DNA of 64,000 bases from assembly GCF_900188435.1 (NCBI RefSeq), contig NZ_FYFA01000001.1:806001-870000 (forward strand), given 5' to 3'. Positions 25,724 through 35,121 of the stretch are shown in pieces. Both the position numbers and the translations under genes were made by a program. The first letter of the stretch is position 1. Each line of letters starts with the position of its first letter. The stretch comes from Marinobacter sp. es.048. GTDB lineage: Bacteria; Pseudomonadota; Gammaproteobacteria; Pseudomonadales; Oleiphilaceae. The notes under the pieces were generated by a model. That model was not told the DNA's origin. It worked only from the letters and a program-made list of their open reading frames with translations, and did no database searches.

Positions 25724-27178
25724 TTACTCCTGAACCGAAAAAGACGCCTTGGGACCCTTCAATGGCTCTTGATTCTTAGCTTGCTCCAGATAAACCGTAA
25801 TCTGCTCATGCAGCGGATGATTCACGCATTTTTTCTGGATAAACGTCAGGAAGGCCGTCGCTTTTTCCCACTGGGATAAACCGTTGGCCAGGGTCTGTGC
25901 CACCAGCAGATAGGCTGGGGCCAGCTGTTCGCTGTCGGGGAAGCGCTTGTGGAAATCCTGCAGCACCCGTAACGCCGGCTTGAACTGGCCCCGGTGATAC
26001 AGGGCCCGAGCGCAGCGCACGGACAGGTCCGGATCCTCCAGTTTGAAGCCGGGTTCTGCTTTCTGGATCGTATTCAGTACATCGGCGATACCTTCACCGT
26101 CGTTGCGGTCGGCAAGCCAGCCCAGAATGCGTGGATGGTAGCGGTAGAGTTCGTCGGTGTCCTGGCGCGCCGTCAGTAGTTGGTAGAGCTGTCCGATTCT
26201 CAGGGCGTTATCCTGGTCCCGCTTCAAAGCTTCCTTCAACATGCTCTGTACCCGATCGTAGTTGCCGTCTTTCAGATTCATGTCGATATCGGCATCGAAA
26301 CGGGCGCTGCGGTCGCGCTGGTGGGTGTCCTGCCCGGCGGTGTCATCCTGGATATCCGAGGCGAATCCCAGCTCTTCCTGATACTGGAACAACAGGTAGC
26401 CGAGCATGTGGAACAGGATCAGGGTGAAGGTACTGTTCAGGAAGCCGGCCAGGGGCTGGGCAACCCAGAACGGAAAGTGATTAACTGCGAAGTCCTGGGC
26501 CGCGCCCGAGGCGAGGGTCAGCAGGATCAGGTAGCCGTAGAGCAGGAAATAAGGGGTGCCGATTCGCGAGATCAGCACCGCCAGATTCATCGGATTCACC
26601 GCCGCGCCCACCGAGCGCTCCATGGCCAGCACCATGATGCTGGCCGGCAGCGCAAGAATGACAAACGCCAGCGCCAGTAGCATCAGGATTGGCCCCCCGA
26701 GCATGGCGGCCGCGCCAACCAGTCCGCCCATCAGGACGAAGACCAGCAACTGCAGGATGACAATATCGAACCCGCTGCCGGTGAAGGCGACGGATACGGC
26801 GGGCGGTTTCAGGTGGCCTTCAGCGGTGTGGTTGATCACCGCATAGGTGTATTTGAACAGGGCCAGGGCCAGCACCAGCCAGATCAGGATGCCGATCAGG
26901 TTTGCGGGGGCAACCACTGGCACCAGGGTGCAGATGGCGATAACGATCAGCGGATCGGTATGGAACGGGTAGCGGAAGAACGCGCCGAGCCGCTGCCAGA
27001 AAGGGACCACTTCGGTGGCGGCGCCCAGGTATCGCATGGCCTTGCTGCAGTGCGGGCACAGAGCCCGACGCTGGCGGGTGTCGGCATCGGGCATGCAGCG
27101 GCTGCAATAGTGAATCTGGCACTCTCCGCAGTGCCATTTGGCAGGGTCGCCGGGATGGTAGTGGCAATCGTGTTTCAC
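25724..27178 (-). CDS. B-box-like zinc finger, DUF4013 membrane protein with TPR-like tail
   Basis: A 484-residue protein. The first 50 residues hold a Cys/His cluster (CHYHPGDPAKWHCGECQIHYC, then CMP and CPHC), a likely zinc finger. About five to six transmembrane helices follow (about 75-270), matching DUF4013. The cytoplasmic C-terminal half (about 300-480) is helical with TPR-like repeats (DYDRVQSMLKEALK, GQFKPALRVLQDF). It has no known function. The start is GTG. It faces the rhomboid gene tail to tail, and both proteins end in TPR-like cytoplasmic regions, which may hint at a shared process. Confidence 0.8.
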   Translation of the reverse strand: MKHDCHYHPGDPAKWHCGECQIHYCSRCMPDADTRQRRALCPHCSKAMRYLGAATEVVPFWQRLGAFFRYPFHTDPLIVIAICTLVPVVAPANLIGILIWLVLALALFKYTYAVINHTAEGHLKPPAVSVAFTGSGFDIVILQLLVFVLMGGLVGAAAMLGGPILMLLALAFVILALPASIMVLAMERSVGAAVNPMNLAVLISRIGTPYFLLYGYLILLTLASGAAQDFAVNHFPFWVAQPLAGFLNSTFTLILFHMLGYLLFQYQEELGFASDIQDDTAGQDTHQRDRSARFDADIDMNLKDGNYDRVQSMLKEALKRDQDNALRIGQLYQLLTARQDTDELYRYHPRILGWLADRNDGEGIADVLNTIQKAEPGFKLEDPDLSVRCARALYHRGQFKPALRVLQDFHKRFPDSEQLAPAYLLVAQTLANGLSQWEKATAFLTFIQKKCVNHPLHEQITVYLEQAKNQEPLKGPKASFSVQE

Positions 27179-27322
27179 AGGTGCTTGTGTCCTGGTCCAT
27201 CAGAAAATCGTTGGCTCATGATGACAGATGTCGGTTTTGATCGCAGCAAACCAGTTAACAGGTAGACTATTGTCAGTTCCCGGGCGTATCCAACCGGGCA
27301 CATTTCATTATCCGGAGGTTGC

Positions 27323-29146
27323 TTGGGACACCCGCAAAACAGCGTAACCGGTATCGACACCCGTGAGACCCGCCAGCAGTACACCTGGCGGGATATCTTT
27401 GGCCTTGCGCTCAAGCACAAGCCAAGACTGGTGCGTGCCAATCTGCTGGCCATCATGGCAACCGTCATGAGTGTGCCGGTACCGCTGCTGCTGCCGGTTC
27501 TGGTGGATGAAGTGCTGCTGGACGAGCCTGGCCCGGTGTTGCCGGTTATGAACTCGCTACTGCCAGGGGGCTGGGAAACGCCGGTGGTTTATATCGGCCT
27601 TATGGTGGTGGCGGCCTTCCTGCTCCGGGTCGCAGCGCTGTCGTTTAATGTCTTGCAGTCCCGGGAGTTTTCCAAGGTCTCCAAGGACGTGGTGTTTCGT
27701 ATCCGTTCCCGGTTGCTGGGGCGTTTGCAGCGGGTGGCCATGTCAGAGTACGAAACCCGGGGCTCCGGTGGGATCAGCAGTCATTTTATTACCGACCTGG
27801 ATACCGTTGACCAGTTTCTGGGAACCACCATCAGCCGGTTTCTGGTGGCCAGTCTCACGGTGTTCGGCACGGCCCTGGTGTTGCTCTGGGTACACTGGCA
27901 ACTGGCACTCCTGATTCTGCTGTTCAACCCGCTGGTGATCTTCGCCACGATTCTGATCGGCAAGCGGGTCAAGGAACTGAAGCGTCGGGAGAACAGCGCT
28001 TATGAAGAGTTCCAGGGCGACCTGACAGAAACCCTGGATGCCATCCATCAGCTGCGGGCCGCCAATCGGGAAAAGCATTACCTGCGCCAGTTGATCGATC
28101 GCGCCCGCAATGTGCGGGATCACGCCATACAGTTTGAGTGGCGCAGCGATGCCGCTAGCCGGGCCAGCTTCGCCCTGTTCCAGTTTGGTGTTGATGCCTT
28201 CCGGGCAGCAGCCATGGTGACCGTGCTTTTCAGCGACCTGAGTATCGGCATGATGTTCGCCATTTTCGGCTACCTCTGGTTCATGCTGACGCCGGTTCAG
28301 GAAATGCTGAACATGCAGTATGCCTGGTTCGCCGCCAATGCAGCCCTGGCGCGGATTAACCGGTTGCTGGATCTGAAAGAAGAGCCCCGTTACCCGGCGC
28401 TTGAGAATCCGTTCCGCGACCGTCACACCGTGGGGCTTACCCTCCGCAATATCCACTTTGCCTATGGGGAGGAGGAAGTTCTTCGTGGCATTAACCTGGA
28501 GTTGGCGCCGGGCGAAAAAGTGGCGCTGGTGGGCGCCAGTGGCGGCGGCAAGTCCACCCTGATTCAGGTCATCCTGGGCATGTACACGCCCCAGGAGGGT
28601 GACGTGATGATTGATGGCGTGCCGGTTCAGCGCATCGGCTTGCCGTGCCTTCGCGAGCATGTGGCGACGGTGCTTCAACACCCGGCGCTGTTCAACGATA
28701 CCGTTCGCCAGAACCTGACGCTGGGCCGGGACAAACCCGATGCCGCACTCTGGGATGCCCTGCGGATTGCCCAACTGGATGGCACGGTTGCTGCCATGCA
28801 TGACCAGCTCGACACGGTTATCGGCCGGCAGGGCGTGCGTCTTTCTGGTGGTCAGCGTCAACGGCTGGCTATCGCCCGGATGATCCTGTCTGACCCCTCG
28901 GTGGTGATCCTGGACGAAGCCACCTCAGCATTGGATGCGGAAACCGAGTTCCAGCTCCATCGGGACCTCGAAGCCTTCCTCAAGCAACGCACCACCTTGA
29001 TCATTGCCCATCGCCTCAGTGCCGTTAAACAGGCAGACCGCGCCTGTGTTTTCGAAGACGGCCGAATTATCGAGGAGGGGCATCATGATGAACTGATAGC
29101 CCGAGAAGGACTCTACGCCCAGCTTTATGGCGAGCGCCAGATGTAA
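27323..29146 (+). CDS. ABC transporter, fused permease and ATPase (exporter type)
   Basis: A 607-residue half-transporter. The six-helix exporter domain (about 40-330) precedes an ATPase domain (about 370-605) with Walker A GASGGGKST, Q loop, signature LSGGQRQRLAIAR, Walker B VVILDEATSALD and H loop IIAHRLS. Such proteins dimerise to export lipids, peptides or drugs; the substrate cannot be told. The start is TTG, close behind GGAGG (four bases), so a slightly different start is possible. It stands alone in front of the Sco-like gene. Confidence 0.88.
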   Translation: MGHPQNSVTGIDTRETRQQYTWRDIFGLALKHKPRLVRANLLAIMATVMSVPVPLLLPVLVDEVLLDEPGPVLPVMNSLLPGGWETPVVYIGLMVVAAFLLRVAALSFNVLQSREFSKVSKDVVFRIRSRLLGRLQRVAMSEYETRGSGGISSHFITDLDTVDQFLGTTISRFLVASLTVFGTALVLLWVHWQLALLILLFNPLVIFATILIGKRVKELKRRENSAYEEFQGDLTETLDAIHQLRAANREKHYLRQLIDRARNVRDHAIQFEWRSDAASRASFALFQFGVDAFRAAAMVTVLFSDLSIGMMFAIFGYLWFMLTPVQEMLNMQYAWFAANAALARINRLLDLKEEPRYPALENPFRDRHTVGLTLRNIHFAYGEEEVLRGINLELAPGEKVALVGASGGGKSTLIQVILGMYTPQEGDVMIDGVPVQRIGLPCLREHVATVLQHPALFNDTVRQNLTLGRDKPDAALWDALRIAQLDGTVAAMHDQLDTVIGRQGVRLSGGQRQRLAIARMILSDPSVVILDEATSALDAETEFQLHRDLEAFLKQRTTLIIAHRLSAVKQADRACVFEDGRIIEEGHHDELIAREGLYAQLYGERQM

Positions 29147-29315
29147 TGCATCGCCATAAAGCTTACTTTCGGTTACAGCAAACCTGATCTGTTGCTTTTT
29201 ACGTTCGTATTGTTTCGCAATTGCAAGTGTTTCAACTATATATTTGCGTAATGCATCTATGGCTCGAGCTCGGCTTTCGGAGCAAATTTGCGGCGATTTC
29301 TGACGGACGGGACAA

Positions 29316-29903
29316 GTGAACAAGAAAACCAAAAGTATCCTGCTGTTTGCAGCAGCCTTCATGCTGGCACCAGTTCTCCCGGTGATGCCGTCACTCCTCA
29401 AAAGCACCGATTTCTACGGTATCACGATCGACGAGCCCGGCGAGCCCATCCTTGGCTATCAACCTCCAAAAGACGGGCTTGCCGTCGTTTTCTTTGGTTA
29501 TCGCCAGTGCGGAACCGTTTGTCCGGTTCAATTGGTCAACCTGATTGATTTGAGCCAGCGTTTGAATGGGTCGGACGTCGAGTTCCTGTTTGTCACCCTG
29601 GATCCGGAAAACGACACGCAGGAGGCGCTGCAACAGACGATGGAGGGTCTTGGTGCCGCATTCAGGTCTCACAGGCCGGAAAATCACCGAACAGCTCAAA
29701 AACTGGCTTCAGCTTACAACGATTTTGCCGTTAAGAATGGTAATACACCGAATGACCTGATTGCCCACAGTGCAAGGCTGCATGTGGTGACACCGGACTT
29801 CCGGAGACGGCTGGTTTACACCACGCCGGAGTTGAACCTAGAGCTGGTTGAGCAGGATCTTCGCCGCTTATTGAAAGAAAACCATAGCGAGAGTTCTTCA
29901 TGA
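29316..29903 (+). CDS. SCO1/SenC-family thioredoxin-fold protein
   Basis: A 195-residue membrane-anchored protein (helix at about 6-24) with the Sco motif RQCGTVCP, two cysteines spaced CxxxC that bind copper or act as a thiol pair, and a later histidine in [11 protein letters not shown] which fits the third copper ligand. Sco proteins deliver copper to cytochrome oxidase or handle thiol redox in the periplasm. No oxidase genes are nearby. The start is GTG. The stop overlaps the start of a chemoreceptor gene (ATGA), an unusual partner that suggests a role in sensing. Confidence 0.82.
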   Translation: MNKKTKSILLFAAAFMLAPVLPVMPSLLKSTDFYGITIDEPGEPILGYQPPKDGLAVVFFGYRQCGTVCPVQLVNLIDLSQRLNGSDVEFLFVTLDPENDTQEALQQTMEGLGAAFRSHRPENHRTAQKLASAYNDFAVKNGNTPNDLIAHSARLHVVTPDFRRRLVYTTPELNLELVEQDLRRLLKENHSESSS

Positions 29904-31420
29904 CGACAGGGTTAAACAGCCAGTCCTATGCAGTTGAAATTCGGGAACGCAGCGATCGCCAGATGCTATTTATTCTTCTGGCTCATGTTCCGGTGGTTGG
30001 CTTGCTCGTGCCGAAGGGGTACGGGACGACAACCTTCGCTTTGATCGCATCTCTTCTGGTAGGTGGTATCGCGGCGGCCGGTTATTTCACTATGCGAGGA
30101 ACCCGGGCCCTGTCCTCTTTGTTTGCTGTCTGCCTGATGTTGTTTTCCGCCATCATGATCCAGGCCCAGATGGGGCGGATTGAAATGCACTTCCACATTT
30201 TTGCCGCCCTGGCCTTGGTCATCATTTACCGGGACTGGCTACCGGTATTGGTAGCGGCGGGCACCATCGCTGTTCATCACCTCGCGCTGACAGGCCTGCA
30301 GCTGAGCGGGGCGTCCCTGGGCAACATGTCGTTGATGATTTTCAACTACGACTGCAGTTGGTCAATCGCCTTCCTGCACGCTGCGTTCGTGGTATTCGAG
30401 GCGGCCATTCTTGTGTTTTTTGCTATCCGGATGGGCGCGGAGCAAAAACAATCGATACAGATTATCGAGATTATCCGGGGCTTCGACAGCAGCAATGATC
30501 TGACGGCCCGGCTCGACGAAACAGACAAGAGCGTGACGGCGAGTTCGTTCAATAACATGCTTGAGCGGTTCGTTGAGTTGATTGCCAGGCTCAGGGAGTT
30601 GTCCGATCAACTGCGTTCCAATGCCACTGAAATGACCAGTGTCAGTGACGCCACCACACAGATCGCCAATGAGCAGCAGGTCCAGACCGATCAGGCGGCC
30701 ACGGCCACCAACGAAATGTCTGCCAGTATCCAGGAAGTTGCCAGCAACGCGCAGTTGGCGTCTGATGCGGCCAGTAATGCTTCCAGTGCCGCCAACCGGG
30801 GCGGTGAGGCCATGGCCAACGCCTCGCAACTGACCGAGGCCACCGATGAGGCGCTTGAAAGCAGTGCCGCCAGAGTTGATGAACTGGGCGAAAAAATCGA
30901 ATCCATCTCTTCTGTGGTCGGTTCGATCAACGCGATTTCCGAGCAGACCAATCTGCTGGCCCTGAACGCAGCCATCGAAGCGGCCAGGGCAGGCGAGCAT
31001 GGTCGCGGGTTTTCAGTGGTAGCGGATGAAGTCCGAGCACTTTCGCTTCGCACGCAGGAGTTTACTGACCAGATCCGGTCGACGGTCGGCGAATTGAGCG
31101 AAATCTCCGAAGCCACAAAGGCCTCCATGGAGATGGGGCGCACCCGTTCTGTTGAATCCACACGGGCTATGCGGGAAACCGGCGAGGCAATCCGCGAGGT
31201 GGAAGCCGCCATCAGCGAAGTGTCCAGAATGAATTACCAGATTGCCTCAGCCTCGGAGGAACAGGCGGCGACGTCGCTCCAGATCAACGAGAATATTCAT
31301 TCCATTGCTAACCGCAACAATGATGTGGTGTCTGAGGCGGACCGAGTGAGAACAATGGCAACCGATCTCCAAGCTGTCACCGAAAAACTGGATGAACTGG
31401 TAAAACTTTACCGCATCTAA
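29900..31420 (+). CDS. methyl-accepting chemotaxis protein with polytopic sensor region
   Basis: A 506-residue chemoreceptor. Its first 190 residues hold about six transmembrane helices with little periplasmic loop, instead of the usual two helices and ligand-binding domain. A linker (about 195-245) leads to the long signalling coiled coil with the strongly conserved tip [20 protein letters not shown]. It would dock to CheA/CheW. The integral-membrane sensor may read the state of the membrane, quinone pool or a bound cofactor. It is translationally coupled to the Sco-like gene. Confidence 0.9.
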   Translation: MTTGLNSQSYAVEIRERSDRQMLFILLAHVPVVGLLVPKGYGTTTFALIASLLVGGIAAAGYFTMRGTRALSSLFAVCLMLFSAIMIQAQMGRIEMHFHIFAALALVIIYRDWLPVLVAAGTIAVHHLALTGLQLSGASLGNMSLMIFNYDCSWSIAFLHAAFVVFEAAILVFFAIRMGAEQKQSIQIIEIIRGFDSSNDLTARLDETDKSVTASSFNNMLERFVELIARLRELSDQLRSNATEMTSVSDATTQIANEQQVQTDQAATATNEMSASIQEVASNAQLASDAASNASSAANRGGEAMANASQLTEATDEALESSAARVDELGEKIESISSVVGSINAISEQTNLLALNAAIEAARAGEHGRGFSVVADEVRALSLRTQEFTDQIRSTVGELSEISEATKASMEMGRTRSVESTRAMRETGEAIREVEAAISEVSRMNYQIASASEEQAATSLQINENIHSIANRNNDVVSEADRVRTMATDLQAVTEKLDELVKLYRI

Positions 31421-31435
31421 CCCCTCTAAGGCCTT

Positions 31436-31465
31436 ATGTCGGATAGCCGCACGGCTCTCCGACAT
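31436..31465 (+). terminator. hairpin after chemoreceptor gene
   Basis: ATGTCGGA / TCCGACAT with an inner AGCCG / CGGCT gives a nearly continuous 13-base-pair stem closed by CA. No T run follows, so it may work as a barrier rather than a classic terminator. Confidence 0.5.
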
Positions 31466-31680
31466 TGGTCTGATATTCACCGCACTGATGCCGAACATTC
31501 ATCGGCCCGCGGTTGAACTCTCGTTAATTGCTGCAATAGTTAAAGATGACTTCACGCTGTGGAGTCCTTTCATCAGGCTATGGTCCGGTATGGAATCGCT
31601 GTCCCGGTCGATGCGTTGCTGAAAGGGCTTCGAAAGAGCCTTCCGGAACACGCGGATAACGACGAAAAAGGAGGCACCAC

Positions 31681-34440
31681 ATGTCGAACGAGAGTCTTAG
31701 TAAAGACAGCCTTAATACCCTTTCCAGCCTGGATGCTGGCGGTAAAACCTTCCATTACTACAGCCTGTCAAAGGCTGCGGACACCCTCGGCGACCTGAAC
31801 CGCCTGCCGTTTTCCCTCAAAGTGCTGATGGAGAACCTGCTGCGCAACGAAGATGGCACCACCGTGGACAGAAGCCACATAGATGCCATGGTCCAGTGGA
31901 TGAAGGATCGCCATTCCGACACTGAAATCCAGTTCCGGCCGGCCCGCGTGTTGATGCAGGATTTCACTGGTGTACCCGGTGTTGTCGACCTGGCCGCTAT
32001 GCGCGAGGCAGTCAAGGCCGCCGGCAAGGATCCGGCGATGATCAACCCGCTGTCGCCGGTGGATCTGGTAATCGACCACTCCGTGATGGTAGACAAGTTT
32101 GGCGACGCCTCTGCGTTCAAGGACAACGTTACCATCGAGATGGAGCGCAACCAGGAACGTTACGAGTTTCTGCGTTGGGGCCAGCAGGCCTTCGACAATT
32201 TCCGTGTGGTGCCGCCGGGTACCGGTATTTGCCACCAGGTGAACCTGGAATATCTGGGCAAGACTGTTTGGCAGAAAGACCAGGACGGCAAGACTATCGC
32301 CTATCCGGATACCCTCGTGGGCACAGACTCCCACACCACCATGATCAACGGCCTGGGCATTCTTGGCTGGGGCGTTGGCGGTATTGAAGCGGAAGCCGCC
32401 ATGCTGGGCCAGCCGGTTTCCATGCTCATCCCCGAAGTGGTGGGCTTCAAGATTACCGGCAAGCTCCGTGAAGGCATCACCGCAACAGACCTGGTGCTGA
32501 CCGTCACCGAAATGCTGCGCAAAAAAGGCGTCGTGGGCAAATTCGTGGAGTTCTACGGCGACGGCCTTAAGGACATGCCCGTGGCCGACCGGGCCACCAT
32601 CGCCAACATGGCTCCGGAATACGGCGCCACCTGTGGCTTTTTCCCGGTGGATGAACAGACCATCAAATACATGCGTCTGACCGGCCGCGAAGAAGAGCAA
32701 CTGGAACTTGTGGAAGCCTATGCCAAAGCCCAGGGACTCTGGCGGGAGGCGGGCCATGAGCCGGTGTATACCGACAACCTGGAACTCGACATGGGCGAAG
32801 TGGAGGCCAGTCTTGCCGGCCCCAAACGTCCGCAGGACCGGGTTGCTTTGAAGAACATGAAATCGTCTTTTGAGCTGCTGATGGAAACCGCCGAGGGCCC
32901 GGCTGAGAACCGTGAGGCCAACCTGGAATCCGAGGGCGGCCAAACCGCTGTGGGCGTTGACGACAGCTACGAGCATCATGCCAGCCAGCCGCTGGAGATG
33001 AACGGCGAGAAGAGCCGGCTGGATCCGGGCGCTGTGGTAATTGCGGCCATTACTTCCTGCACCAACACCTCGAATCCGAGCGTGATGATGGCCGCCGGCC
33101 TGATTGCTCAGAAGGCGGTTGAGAAAGGTCTGGAGACCAAGCCCTGGGTCAAGACGTCTCTTGCGCCTGGCTCCAAAGTCGTTACCGATTACCTGAAAGT
33201 GGGTGGCTTCCAGGATGATCTGGACAAGCTCGGCTTCAACCTCGTGGGCTATGGCTGCACCACCTGCATTGGTAACTCCGGGCCTCTGCCAGACGCGGTT
33301 GAGAAAGCCATCAGTGATGGTGATCTGACCGTGGCGTCGGTACTTTCCGGTAACCGTAACTTTGAAGGCCGGGTGCATCCGCTGGTGAAGACCAATTGGC
33401 TGGCGTCGCCGCCCCTCGTCGTCGCCTATGCGCTGGCGGGCAACGTTCGCCTGGATCTTTCGAAGGATCCCCTGGGCACGGATAAGGAAGGCAATCCGGT
33501 GTACCTGAAGGACCTCTGGCCGAGCCAGCAGGAGATCGCCGAAGCCGTGGAGAAGGTGAAAACCGACATGTTCCGCAAGGAGTATGCGGAAGTTTTCGAT
33601 GGCGACGCTACCTGGAAATCTATCAAGGTTCCTGAAAGCAAGGTGTACGAGTGGTCCGACAAGTCCACCTACATCCAGCATCCGCCTTTCTTTGAGGGCC
33701 TTAAGGAAGAGCCAGACGCCATTGACGACATCCAGGATGCCAACATCCTGGCGATGCTCGGGGACTCAGTCACCACGGACCATATTTCCCCGGCCGGTTC
33801 TTTCAAACCGGACACCCCAGCCGGTAAATATCTGCAGGAGCACGGCGTTGATCCGAAAGACTTCAACTCCTACGGCTCCCGCCGGGGTAACCACGAAGTG
33901 ATGATGCGCGGTACCTTCGCCAACGTTCGCATCAGGAACGAGATGCTCGACGGCGTGGAGGGCGGTTACACGAAATTCGTGCCCACCGGCGATCAGATGG
34001 CGATTTACGACGCCGCCATGAAGTATCAGGAGCAGGGCACGCCGCTGGTGGTCATTGCCGGCAAGGAATACGGTACCGGCTCAAGCCGTGATTGGGCGGC
34101 CAAGGGCACCCGTTTGTTGGGTGTAAAAGCCGTGGTGGCCGAATCCTATGAGCGCATCCACCGCTCCAACCTGATCGGGATGGGCGTGATGCCGCTACAG
34201 TTCCAGGAAGGCACGGATCGCAAGAGCCTGAAACTCACCGGTGAGGAAACCATCAGCATTGAAGGTTTGTCTGGCGAGATCAAACCGGGCCAGACCCTGA
34301 CGATGACGGTGAAATACAAGGACGGTTCCACCGAGACCTGTGAGCTGAAATCACGGATCGACACCGCTAACGAAGCCGTCTACTTCAAGCATGGCGGTAT
34401 CCTCCATTACGTTGTGAGAGAGATGCTGCGCACTGCCTGA
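31681..34440 (+). CDS. acnA: aconitate hydratase A
   Basis: A 919-residue [4Fe-4S] enzyme interconverting citrate and isocitrate in the TCA cycle. The three cluster cysteines appear as ITSCTNTS (one) and GYGCTTCIG (two). Other marks are [38 protein letters not shown], the swivel-domain [10 protein letters not shown] and [14 protein letters not shown]. Length and order match AcnA/IRP-type aconitase rather than AcnB. AAAGGAGG lies about 7 bases before the ATG. The 215 bases upstream from the preceding hairpin hold no recognised gene and should contain the promoter. Confidence 0.96.
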   Translation: MSNESLSKDSLNTLSSLDAGGKTFHYYSLSKAADTLGDLNRLPFSLKVLMENLLRNEDGTTVDRSHIDAMVQWMKDRHSDTEIQFRPARVLMQDFTGVPGVVDLAAMREAVKAAGKDPAMINPLSPVDLVIDHSVMVDKFGDASAFKDNVTIEMERNQERYEFLRWGQQAFDNFRVVPPGTGICHQVNLEYLGKTVWQKDQDGKTIAYPDTLVGTDSHTTMINGLGILGWGVGGIEAEAAMLGQPVSMLIPEVVGFKITGKLREGITATDLVLTVTEMLRKKGVVGKFVEFYGDGLKDMPVADRATIANMAPEYGATCGFFPVDEQTIKYMRLTGREEEQLELVEAYAKAQGLWREAGHEPVYTDNLELDMGEVEASLAGPKRPQDRVALKNMKSSFELLMETAEGPAENREANLESEGGQTAVGVDDSYEHHASQPLEMNGEKSRLDPGAVVIAAITSCTNTSNPSVMMAAGLIAQKAVEKGLETKPWVKTSLAPGSKVVTDYLKVGGFQDDLDKLGFNLVGYGCTTCIGNSGPLPDAVEKAISDGDLTVASVLSGNRNFEGRVHPLVKTNWLASPPLVVAYALAGNVRLDLSKDPLGTDKEGNPVYLKDLWPSQQEIAEAVEKVKTDMFRKEYAEVFDGDATWKSIKVPESKVYEWSDKSTYIQHPPFFEGLKEEPDAIDDIQDANILAMLGDSVTTDHISPAGSFKPDTPAGKYLQEHGVDPKDFNSYGSRRGNHEVMMRGTFANVRIRNEMLDGVEGGYTKFVPTGDQMAIYDAAMKYQEQGTPLVVIAGKEYGTGSSRDWAAKGTRLLGVKAVVAESYERIHRSNLIGMGVMPLQFQEGTDRKSLKLTGEETISIEGLSGEIKPGQTLTMTVKYKDGSTETCELKSRIDTANEAVYFKHGGILHYVVREMLRTA

Positions 34441-34456
34441 TTGAAAGAACTGAAAA

Positions 34457-34480
34457 GGCATGGCGGGCCGCCGCTATGCC
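34457..34480 (+). terminator. weak hairpin after acnA
   Basis: GGCATGGCGG / CCGCTATGCC forms a ten-pair stem with one G-U pair and a four-base loop. It is not followed by a T run, so read-through into the ferritin-like gene is possible. Confidence 0.4.
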
Positions 34481-34539
34481 AATTACATCTGCCAGGCTAG
34501 ATTCAAAGCCAAATTCAAGAGAGAAACGAGAGAGACATT

Positions 34540-35079
34540 ATGACCGATCAACCGTTTCTGACGGACGTCAAAACCCTTCGAGAAAGGGCCCGCAAGCACA
34601 TTGAAGAAGGTGCCCTCACCGAAGGCTACGGCGCAAACCGCGATAATGTGGTGAAGATTCTTAACGAGGCGCTGGCGACCGAGATTGTCTGCACCCTGCG
34701 CTACAAGAGCCATTATTTCCGTGCCGATGGCATCAATGCCAATGTCGCTGCCCAGGAGTTCCTCGAGCACGCAGACCAGGAACAGCAGCACGCTGACTGG
34801 CTGGCAGAACGCATCGTGCAGCTCGGCGGCAAGCCGAACTTCTCGCCGGAAGGTCTGTTGACCCGATCACATGCCGAGTTTGTTGAGGGCGAAACGCTCC
34901 GGGACATGGTGGTCGAGGATCTGGTCGCAGAGCGCATCGCGATCGACAGCTACCGTGAGATTGCCCGCTATCTCGGCGATCAGGATCCCACTTCCCGGCG
35001 GATCATTGAGGAAATCCTGGCCCAGGAAGAGGAACACGCTGACGATATGGCCGGTCTTCTGGAAGGGCTGGACAGCTGA
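34540..35079 (+). CDS. ferritin-like (bacterioferritin-type) protein
   Basis: A 179-residue four-helix protein. Metal-ligand patterns are present in each helix: LATEIVCTLRYKSHYF, FLEHADQEQQHADWLAERI, DLVAERIAIDSYREIARY and ILAQEEEHADDMAGLL, giving E, ExxH, E and ExxH as in di-iron ferritins. It could store iron or protect against peroxide. Its place 100 bases after acnA, an iron-sulfur enzyme, fits an iron-linked role. GAGAG precedes the ATG. An exact subfamily was not settled. Confidence 0.82.
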   Translation: MTDQPFLTDVKTLRERARKHIEEGALTEGYGANRDNVVKILNEALATEIVCTLRYKSHYFRADGINANVAAQEFLEHADQEQQHADWLAERIVQLGGKPNFSPEGLLTRSHAEFVEGETLRDMVVEDLVAERIAIDSYREIARYLGDQDPTSRRIIEEILAQEEEHADDMAGLLEGLDS

Positions 35080-35121
35080 TTCAGCGTATTTTGCAAGCCT
35101 CCTGGTCGCGAGCCGGGAACT

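Noticed and set aside
31559..31680. Small gene upstream of acnA
   Set aside because: The frame runs into acnA in another phase, with no recognisable product; more likely leader or promoter DNA.
31768..33681. Very long open frame (637 codons) antisense to acnA
   Set aside because: It mirrors codon bias of the aconitase gene, has no known motif, and lies wholly within a certain gene.
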